From the NCBI GenBank assembly GCA_015698045.1, contig BLAL01000006.1:1116001-1180000 (forward strand): a stretch of 64,000 nt of DNA, read 5' to 3'. Within the stretch, counting starts at the first letter, position 1, and each line of letters begins with the position of its first letter. Of this stretch, positions 55,508-64,000 are shown piece by piece. The notes under the pieces were generated by a model. The model was not told the origin of the DNA. It did no database searches and saw nothing but the letters and a program-made list of their open reading frames with translations. Made by a program: the position numbers and the translations under genes. The stretch is from Rhizophagus clarus (taxonomy: Eukaryota > Glomeromycota > Glomeromycetes > Glomerales > Glomeraceae).

Positions 55508-58500
55508 ATTCATGTTTCGTGTAATAACTGGACAAATTTATTAGATAAAAATGGGGCAAAATTTGCCGATCTTCTTAATAAAATTAAATAATCAATTTTT
55601 TCAATATAAATGTAACACCATATTTATGTGGCTTAATCAATACAAAACTTGTATTACTTTGTACACCAATACCTAAATCGTACGTTTAGCGAATTTTTTA
55701 AAAACTTTTAAAAAAACAAAAAAATTTTTTACTTGTGTACCAGTTGGATTCCAACACTAAAAATTTTACGTTTTCTCTGCATACATGATTTATTTATTAC
55801 AAATTTTGAAAGAAACATAAAATTATTTATGTCCTAGACACTTGAACTACTATTGCTGCTTCTTGACAGTGCTGACTTGCATAACGAGAGATCCAATTAC
55901 GTATAGTCTCCAGTTTTGGTACTTTTTCTTCTTCGATTACCCCATCTTCCACATTTTTCTTTAGTTGTGTAAGCATACTTTCTGCAGTATGCCTTTCACT
56001 TTTATTAACATTACCCTCTAAAAAATATTTTTGTAGGAGGTTCCACACTTTCTTAGAAATATGTTTACCACCCCCTTTTCTTCCAAATTTTTGTGCAGAT
56101 TTCAGTACCCATCTACAGGCCAATGGCCAAAACAAAAATTGTGAGCTAAAAATATCAAAGGCGGATGTAAGTTATTATACTGGATAACTATTTAGTTTTT
56201 AAATTGTATACCTTGGGTTTAACGTTACTTTATTTCCATCTCTAATCAAATTTTTGCCTTTATCCGAATAGAGATCGTAACTTGATAAATAATTCGTATT
56301 ATCTAAAACTGATGAATAGTAAAATATTACATAATGCCACAAGGTATCAACGTAAAAATCACATTTATATGCCTGGTATTTTTGATAAGTTATCTTCGGC
56401 CAACGCTATTTCCAACTCCTTTACCAAATTGCTTTTATTTGTATCTATATCCTTCAGAATACCATGAGCTTCCAGTTGTTCTTTTACATGGTTTTTTTTT
56501 AGTTTCTTTACCTGAATTCCTATATTTACATGTTGAATCAGTTGTTTCGTCTGAATCAAATAATTCTAATAATTCTAATTAGACCAATTAACATCTATAA
56601 AACTGTATCATTTGGCAACGGAACCATCCAAGAATTCTCAGATATTGTGGGTGTTGATACACTAGGATTTGGTTTTTCAATTGTTTTTGATTGTAGTTTT
56701 TCCAAATCTTTTGGAGAAAAACTCGTTCAAGTGCCAAGATTTGCAATATCTCTTGCTTGAATATAACCAGAATATTCTCCAACAATTAGTCATGGCCACT
56801 CAAACCAATTGGAAATACCAGGTAACTTGTTTCTTCCTTTTCCAGATTCTATAGAAAAAGCATTTTGAGAATTTATTTGCAAACAAATCTAACTAAACAA
56901 TAATTTATTAGTATAATTTCCAATTTACAACCTTTTTTCTATCAGGTTCCAGATGAGATACTGACGTTCCACAAATTCCAGATATTGCATTTTCAATGTC
57001 TTTTCCTGATGATATATCAAATCCTAACTTTACGTGTCGATTGATAGAATATGCAATCTATTTCAAACATGAAGTAAGCCAATATCATCTAATTCAAAGA
57101 ACAGATTTGAATAGACCTGAGCATGATGGCTGTCGATTATTATTTTAGCCTCTCCAGGCTCAAGAAATATCCATTTTTTTGGCCAAATACCATACCAGTC
57201 TGGCCAATGTCTCAAAATCATCATCAAATCAGCATTATGATAATGACTTCCATTATCAAAAATAATTGTTACCCATTCTGATTTCTTTTTTATAGATTCA
57301 ATAACAGCATGAAGACTGGAAGCAGTAAACCAAGCATCTTGACAAGGGTCATTAGACCAATGATCATATGCTTGGATGTCAAGTTTAAAAGAATCTTCTT
57401 TGCGAGTATATACCAATACTGAATGGAGTGTCCATCCTTTTTTTCCAAAGAACTGCTCTTTTGTTTCTCTTGCGCTTTTAGGTAATACCTTCATTTTATA
57501 ATCCACAACAATAAGCGCTCATTTTTCATCTAATTCTAACAAATTTGCATTGAATTGTGTATTTAGGTATACTTTTCTCATTTGATGAACAAGATAGTAT
57601 AAGAGATGCTCCTGATATTCATCTAGTTCGGTATGCAATGTAGTTGGAATATCATTTTTTAGTTGGTAAAAAATTGCAAATAATTGTCCATATCCAACAC
57701 ATTCATGACTATATGATTCTGTGCAAATACCAAAAGCGTATGGAAGACAGTGGCTAATACATTCATTATGGATAACAGTTCCATTTGCAGCAATTTCAAA
57801 TTCTTGTTCATAGGATTTTTTAAGATATCGGCGTAAATGCTCAAGTTTATTGATGTAATCCTTCTAAATTATTATTTGTAAAATAATCAAAATAAATAAA
57901 CAAACTTCGTAATATATTATAAATAAAACAAATTGCAATTAAAAATTTTACCTGAAGATTATTGTCTTGAATGTTTTTTTCAATAAAATGTTTCATTTCT
58001 GCAAAAATTTCATATCCATAACGACTGCAAATTGAACAAAGCCCACCAAGATTCTCTTGGTAAATATATTGTTTTTCTCGTAAGAATGTCATGAAAAGAT
58101 GTTCTTTTAATACCATCTGGAAACTGGCAGCTGAATTTTTCCCACAAACATTCTTTTGTACATTTGAGATATTTTACCAGAAGTCCAGTTTTAGTTTCTG
58201 TTTTATAGCTACTCATTACCACATTGTTTTTGTCATCCAAAAATTGTTGCACCTGATCTAGTTTTTCACGTGAAATTGTTGTTTGTGTAAAAATAGGTTT
58301 CTCAATACGTTCAGCACCTGGACCATGGAGTCTTGCATATTTGCGTGCTTCATTGATCGTATCTGATGAAAAAATCTAATAAAAAAAAATTTGAATTGAA
58401 TACTATTTATTGTAAATTTCATTTTTTCCCAAAGGTATAAATAAAAATTTTACTAACATTCAAATTCTTTTTGATTTCACAATATGAAAACTGATCCGCA

Positions 58501-59934
58501 ACAATGGATAAAATACGTCTCTTTCCATCTTGACCCCTTTTATTTGCATTCAATGATTCCTGAATACAATTCCATAAAATTTCAGCCTGATCACTTGGTG
58601 CAGGATGAAGGAAACCAAGATCACATAAAATTCGTAACGTTTCATAATCTTTATTTGAATTTACTGATCTTATCCAAAATTAGAACTGCAAATATAAATT
58701 CAAATTAGATAAATAGATATATTTTTGTATTATTACTTAGTGTTAACATATTCATTTCTTACCTCACATTGATTTTTATTATATGGTGTAATTTCTACAC
58801 AACCCATATGCCTAAGCATTGATTTCCAAACACTAAATTTGCGTGAACTTATTTGATATTCAGATCCATATAGTTGCATCAAAAAAGTTCGCAATTCAAT
58901 TATTTCACTCTGTTGATTTTTCCAATTTTCAATAAACTCCATCCAATTGACACCAGATTTTGTTTGTTTTTTAGATGATATTCAAATATTTGTTGTAATA
59001 AAGGTGAATTATTCCATTCTTCTGGTGTACATGATGGAATCTGCAGCTCGCTGATTAACGCTCGTGTATATTCATTATCAATTCCAAATAATTTGTTCGC
59101 ATCAAATTTTGGTTTATGATCTACATGAGACCACACATCTGCTGGAGTTTTCCCACAAATAATACTCCTAAGTTTATCACCTTCATAGACAGTAAGAATA
59201 CATTTTTTAGCAGTAAAATTTTGAACATATAAAAATTGTTTTTTATTCACATTATCAATAAAAGATGATCGATATCCGTCTCCAGCATAGTTCTATTCTT
59301 GATTTTCAAAAATTCCAATTCCAAAAACTATTATTTGAAGTTGTTCCACAAAAAATTCAAAAGGTCGAAATTGAACGTTCTTTAGTAATTGTTCTACAAT
59401 AATCTCTTGGTCAAACCCCATAACAAGTGGCCCAGAAAATTTTGTTTTTGTCCCAAAAAGATGTTTATATAATGATGTGATTGCAAATGAAGAATTTGTA
59501 CATATATCACCATTTATTAACTCATTATTTATAAAATAACAAATTGCTTGATATCTTGGGCCAGGTGAAATTTCCATATTTGGTTCCAAAACAGTGATAA
59601 TAAAGTCATAGCCATTGAGTTTTGTAAGTGTTTGCATACCCAATCTTATTGGAACTAGTAGTGTTGCCTGATCGTTTATATTTCTTTTGGTTGCTATCCA
59701 CCATTCCCGAGAAAAGTGCCCATAATGTGTTTCCAAAATAATTTTTCCAATAGAAAGAAGAGTTGTATTATAACTTTTAGTTTGACTTTTACGTTTAGGC
59801 ATAGTTTGTAAGTGTTAAAAAAAATGGTTGGGTATAAAAAAAAGCTGGATTCAGGTTAGACTTATTTTTTCATATGTTTAATATCCTGGCTTTGTATATG
59901 AATGATTGTCTGATTGTTACACAGATCACGAATT
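55508..59934. mobile_element. DDE transposon inserted in an AT minisatellite
   Basis: The left end reads TCATGTTTCGTGTAATAACT. The inverted right end reads TCGTGATCTGTGTAACAATC. They agree at about 24 of 32 positions. Both flanks are the same AT minisatellite, so the target duplication cannot be measured. It carries one broken transposase-like gene on the minus strand. Confidence 0.5.
55827..59802 (-). pseudogene. Unclassified DDE transposase-like gene (glomeromycotan family), broken
   Basis: Start MPKRKSQTKSYNTTLLSIGK at 59802. Landmarks: MGFDQEIIVEQLLKN, CGKTPADVWSHVDHKPKFD, ENLGGLCSICSRYGYE, and a catalytic-looking core VVDYKMKVLPKSARETKEQF (Asp), WVTIIFDNGSHYHN (Asp) and EPGEAKIIIDSHHAQ (Glu/Asp). 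The C-terminal helical part is GKHISKKVWNLLQKYFLEGN with IRNWISRYASQH, to a stop at 55827. This matches a protein family I know as abundant in Rhizophagus; the D-D-E pattern suggests an RNase H-fold transposase. Breaks: TAG 59293, A-run frameshift near 58960, frameshift near 58095, TGA 57519 and TGA 56727. The superfamily is not assigned. Confidence 0.6.
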
Positions 59935-60080
59935 AATAATTAATAATTGTTAATTTAATAATTGATAATTAATAATTAATAATTGTTAATTTAATAATTG
60001 ATAATTAATAATTAATAATTGTTAATTTAATAATTGATAATTAATAATTAATAATTGTTAATTTAATAATTGAATAATTA
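59935..60080. repeat. AT minisatellite, right part
   Basis: Four to five copies of the unit AATTAATAATTGTTAATTTA plus ATAATTGAT, continuing the array at 55405-55507. Confidence 0.8.
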
Positions 60081-61260
60081 TTATAAAAATGGTTTGTAAA
60101 AATCCTTCCTTTTCTGTATATTGGAAGGCAATGATCTGCATTTTTGTGTTATACAAATTGCTCAATAAGGCTAATATATTACCATAATTGCATTAGACCT
60201 AGTCAGTTTTTTCCAACTAAAATTTAATTATTGTTAATCTGTATAATAAATATAAACTTTCAAAATGTCATTTCCCAATCAATTTTTCACGAATATTTAT
60301 GAAATTACTACCAAAACGTTTGTCTTGATAAGACGAATCCAACAAGCTATAAAACATCAAATTCTGATCACTGGTTGTTGCAATATTATCAAAGTATTAC
60401 TAATTATTAAAATTCAGCCAATTTTCAGGTTTTAGTCAATTTTTGGATTTGAAAACATTAATAGTTCAGGCATTTGTATGAATTTGATAACAAATAAATT
60501 ATAATAACTAAATTGCTTTCAATTTTTTTTTATAAATAGTCAAAAATTGTAAGAAAATTCTTTATTTTTGAAAAATAAATTATTTAACATACAATTATAA
60601 TAAAATTTAATATAATTGTAGTAAATTTAAACTATTATTAAACTGCTTGTAAGTTTCGAGTATATATCATCATGTAGAATTGTTCAATTAAAACTAATTA
60701 ATTTAATTATAACGATGTGATAAAATTGAATAAATGATTAATAAATGATCGACAAATGATCGGTAAAATTGTGATAAAATAGGGAGTAGTGGTAAGAGTC
60801 CCAATTTTTTGTCACACAATATTTGTCACGCCGTTAATAGTAAAAATCACGTGATCGAACCACGCTTTAGACACCCCCAATTTATGGAATCCTTAAGGAT
60901 CCGCGCCCTAAAAAATTTACTGATGCAATGTTATAAAGATAAGTGGATAATGAGTGGATAAGATAATAATATGAAAAAGTTATATTAAGGGTTCTCAAAA
61001 TAAGGTAATTAAGTCTTTATACTATGAACAAGCTAGAAACAAAATTAACAATCCAACCATCAAGTCACCTAATAATCAAACGGATTCTACAGCTAGTAGA
61101 AGCACACCAAGAAAATCAAGAATAGGGATCGCCAAAAAATCACAAAAATCAGCACTATTTTTGTAAGAAAAATTATGTAATTTTAAATGATATTATTAGT
61201 CATATAGCACTTTCTAATAATATTTTTATTCAGTTTAGCAAACGGTTTTGCGGTTCAGTC
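60081..61260. other. AT-rich stretch, one possible exon
   Basis: Mostly featureless. At about 61020-61162 the plus strand reads EQARNKINNPTIKSPNNQTD and SRSTPRKSRIGIAKKSQKS before a GTAAGAA donor-like site; a lone exon is possible. The words at 60843-60881 pair with 37551-37593. Confidence 0.3.
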
Positions 61261-61264
61261 TTAT

Positions 61265-61320
61265 CGGTCGGTTTTATGGTCGGTTCAGTTTTGGCTGAAA
61301 ACCGCGGTTTGAACCGACCG
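61265..61320. repeat. Palindrome with CGGTTCAG words
   Basis: CGGTCGGTT (61265-61273) faces AACCGACCG (61312-61320), with nested GGTTCAG/CTGAAAACC pairing. Preceded by GCGGTTCAGTC. Resembles subterminal motifs of the hAT element at 38734 but no element ends were found. Confidence 0.5.
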
Positions 61321-61394
61321 TTGGCATCGCAATGTTTTTGATTTCAGTTCTAATGATCATTTCCAACTCTAGTTCGATTCAACCGAGTCTCAAA

Positions 61395-61640
61395 GTTTAT
61401 CTTTTTTTTCCATAAGCTTCTGGAATATCTTTCTTAATAAATTCTCTTATTTCGTCATCTCGTCATGCAATTCCATTTTTTAACCATAAATGTATTTTGT
61501 AGATTGATCCTTCAATCGATTAATCTCACAATCATTATCCGGGAGCTGTTTCTCAAATAAAGCTATTGTCTCATCACGGCTTTTAATTCTTTCTTGCGAT
61601 TCAATAATATCTATGTGTCATTTATTAAAAATTATAGGCG
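61395..61640 (-). pseudogene. Coiled-coil gene remnant
   Basis: Minus strand reads IIESQERIKSRDETIALFEK, LPDNDCEINRLKDQSTKY, then in a shifted frame HLWLKNGIA-stop(TGA 61463)-RDDEIREFIKKDIPEAYGKK. Charged helical pattern. One frameshift and one TGA. Family not recognised. Confidence 0.35.
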
Positions 61641-61644
61641 ATTT

Positions 61645-62870
61645 CGTATATATTATCTGTTATCGAACTACTTAAGACAAGTTCCTCCCGACTATAAACG
61701 TATTATGGATAGACTCCCAGAAGTCTTGTTAAAAGAGCATATCAGAGATGCCTGTGGCACACTATAGATCCTATCCTGATAAGATAAGATTTCTGGGAGA
61801 TCTAATCTAATTGGGTAGTGTTTGAGACACGCTAGAAGTTAATGAAAAAAGTTATTGCATTCGCGAAGCCAGATTTACCAGTTTCATATGCTATGGATAA
61901 TGCTGCTCAAACCGTTAATAGCATCTGTAATTAAGCTTAAAAGCAAACACTTAATCTGGTTATTATCGTAGGAAGAGATACTTTTACGAACCGAAGAGTT
62001 GGTGACGATATTTTGGAATCTTACAATAAACATATTGATCGAAATGGAAATGATTATTAGAAAAGTTGAGCTTGTTAATAGCCATTCATTATATTCAGAT
62101 TGCTTTCATGTACTATGGAAATTAGCATCGAAAAGTAACCGAATAACTCTCTTTTACATAGATCAGTCTTTGAGAGATTTATAACAACTTGCTATCTAGC
62201 CAAATCACACCATAACACAGCACGTATGGCATTTACTTTTTTTATTATATATAATAAATTTTATTTTGCAACAAATTTATCTGATATGTTTATCAACGAT
62301 TCTATAACTTTTTAATTTGATAAAACAATTAAAGAATTCGCATGTGATAAAAACACTGTCAAGCCTGTATATATATAAGATTAATAGTAACTATTAGTAC
62401 TAGGGGTTTTGATGATTGTCACACTACTCTTTTATCGCAACATTTAGAGAGAACGCCCATCCTGGACAAGTGGTTATTCAACTGAAAATAAACAAGTTCA
62501 GTGTGGGCTGCTGTATAGACTTAGCAACTGAGTTGGAACACAAAAAGACGATACGAAATTCATAATAATTTAGTTACAGCAGCAACCATAAGAAGTAACT
62601 CAAAAATAAAAAGCCAAGTATATTAACACAACATTTTATTTAAATAAAATATTATTACAGTTGATTACATAGGTATCTAATATATAGCATTCTCTCTTTC
62701 ACCAAAAAGAAAAGAGAATTTAATGTAATAAGGATATTTAATTGGACAAATGTCACGTGTTGAGTAAAATTCGTTATAAAGGAGTCGACATTTTTCAAGT
62801 AGCAATAAGTCCAAGTGGATTTTTTTTTTTAAAAAAAAAAAAAATTTGTTGTTGAATTTTTGTTAAGGCG
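61645..62870. other. Decayed region upstream of the kinase gene
   Basis: Short protein-like fragment near 61669-61764 (plus; DYKRIMDRLPEVLLKEHIRD) soon broken by stops. Otherwise no supported gene; the promoter of the kinase gene must lie at the end of this stretch. Confidence 0.3.
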
Positions 62871-62877
62871 AGCGACC

Positions 62878-62890
62878 CCTTTTATAAAAT
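62878..62890 (+). promoter_or_regulatory. TATA-like box before the kinase gene
   Basis: CCTTTTATAAAAT lies about 50 bp before the ATG at 62934. Position fits a core promoter; inferred from sequence alone. Confidence 0.35.
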
Positions 62891-62933
62891 TAATCTTACT
62901 TTAATTATGCCGCAGCAAAAAATATCCTAACAA

Positions 62934-63981
62934 ATGGATTATATTCACCAAACGCCAAATGTATTTTGTCACTATCATAACTATACAAATCCTGCACATC
63001 AAACGCCAAATGTATTAAATCAGTATGAATCGATACCAACGATGTATTACATCAATACAAACGCCAATATGCATCAAACGCCAAATGTATTAAATCGATA
63101 TCAACGTCAATCGATACTGACGCCAGACGTATTACATCAATACCTACAAACGTATTACATGTATTACATCAATACAAACGCCAATATGCATCAAACGCCA
63201 AATGTATTAAATCAATATGAATCGATACCAACGCCAAAAACATTACATCAATACATGTATTACATCAATACAAACGCCAATATGCATCAAACGCCAAATG
63301 TATTAAATCGATATCAACGTCAATCGATACTGACACCAGACGTATTACATCAATACCTACAAACGTATTACATGTATTACATCAATACAAACGCCAATAT
63401 GCATCAAACGCCAATATGCCCAATGTGTCATCTACAAATTTCACAACTTGAAGAGTATTATGCCAGTGGACTAAAGAAATTGGAAATTCATTGTTATGAC
63501 CATCAGGACTTCGAGATTCTTCCCGTGACTATCGGTTCTGGAGGATTTTCTTCGGTTTCTGCTGCACGTTGGAACAATACATCAACAATATTTGCAATTA
63601 AAAAATTTGTTGATAATAAAGAGGTAAGTCTCTAATAACATTGTTTATATAACACATTGTTAATATTTATTTTCTTTAGGTTTATTTAACAAGAATAGCT
63701 GATGGCCATCAAAATATTATTCGATTATATGGAGTTACAAAATTAGATGGTAAAACAATAATTATGAAATTTTATAGTTATTCATTTCGTTGACATATTT
63801 TTATTTAGGTAAAGGAAAATATTCGCTTGTTCTTGAATATGCGGAAGGTGGAACATTAAGAAATTATTTAAGGGACATTACTATAACTTTTAAATGGGAG
63901 GATCAATTAAGGTTTGCTAAAGAAATTGCAAGTGCAATTTTATGGTTACATGAGAAGAAGGAAATCATACACGGTGATCTT
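62934..63981 (+). CDS. Tyrosine-kinase-like protein kinase with N-terminal repeats, 3' truncated by window
   Basis: Exons 62934-63623, 63680-63749 and 63809-63981, then a GTAAGA donor; introns of 56 and 59 nt, phases consistent. Residues 1-160 are tandem repeats (NANMHQTPNVL, QSILTPDVLHQYLQTYYMYY). A CPMCHLQI spacer follows, then the kinase N-lobe: glycine loop IGSGGFSSVSAARW, ATP-binding lysine in FAIKKF, hinge-like LVLEYAEGGTLRNYL, and IIHGDL, the start of the catalytic loop (HGDL in place of HRDL, common in the large TKL families of these fungi). The catalytic core after the Asp is outside the window. Likely a cytosolic Ser/Thr kinase. No breaks seen, so probably a live host gene. Confidence 0.85.
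63045..63415 (+). repeat. In-frame tandem repeats of the kinase N-terminus
   Basis: Two long units (about 63050-63195 and 63255-63410) are nearly identical, built of shorter TATTACATCAATACAAACGC and CAAACGCCAAATGTATTAAA words. All lengths keep the reading frame. Confidence 0.85.
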
Positions 63982-64000
63982 GTAAGACTGTAGTTTCCGA

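Noticed and set aside
55738-55756. CCAGTTGGATTCCAAC resembling part of the 51-nt tRNA-like sequence
   Set aside because: Only about 16 bases, missing the TTCG core; may be chance.

Overview
This window is very A+T-rich eukaryotic DNA with short GT-AG introns (56-69 nt in the clean genes), one tyrosine-kinase-like gene with tandem N-terminal repeats, and a dense layer of decayed transposons. The transposase families, a Polinton-like fragment and the kinase type together point to an arbuscular mycorrhizal fungus (Glomeromycotina, Rhizophagus-like). This is judged from protein style only, because no rRNA or marker gene is present.

Layout. 1-1.2 kb: degenerate zinc-finger ORF with a Polinton/Maverick polymerase-like segment. 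2.2-11.1 kb: a CCHC zinc-knuckle gene on the minus strand, cut into three pieces by two TIR elements (2632-9180 and 9441-10966); removing both with one copy of each target duplication restores one reading frame. 12.4-15.2 kb: a broken Myb/SANT-like gene and a small coiled-coil gene. 15.9-21.0 kb: a broken TNP2/CACTA-like transposase gene holding another TIR element (16427-18114). 21.9-23.1 kb: an apparently intact seven-exon gene for a Lys/Arg/Glu-rich protein. 23.7-25.7 kb: minisatellites and remnants. 25.9-37.3 kb: a young Ty3-type LTR retrotransposon (443-bp LTRs differing at 3 sites by eye) with a hAT-like element in its leader, which itself carries a third element. 37.3-38.7 kb: a mariner-type MITE and small fragments. 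38.7-54.0 kb: a large hAT element (TIRs plus 8-bp target duplication) with a broken transposase gene and two nested elements (43924-48856, 49413-50773). 55.5-59.9 kb: an unclassified DDE transposon. 60-62.9 kb: decayed sequence. 62.9-64 kb: the 5' part of a protein kinase gene that runs off the window.

The most unusual structure is a set of tandem arrays of roughly 100-130 bp units, found inside nearly every TIR element here and on either strand. Each unit reads like a minimal spliceosomal intron plus a microexon: a TACTAAC-like branch site centred in a palindrome, a T tract ending in AG, a 28-50 nt exon-like block that is often self-complementary, and a GTAAGT/GTAAAA donor that in the two largest arrays lies in a second hairpin. 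Unit sequences differ between arrays while the plan is kept. Two arrays end in the same 51-nt tRNA-like sequence (50 of 51 identical). I know no described system that matches this; splicing and function are inferred, not shown.

Coding parts of the old elements are interrupted mostly by TGA codons where Arg or Trp is expected, suggesting C-to-T decay.
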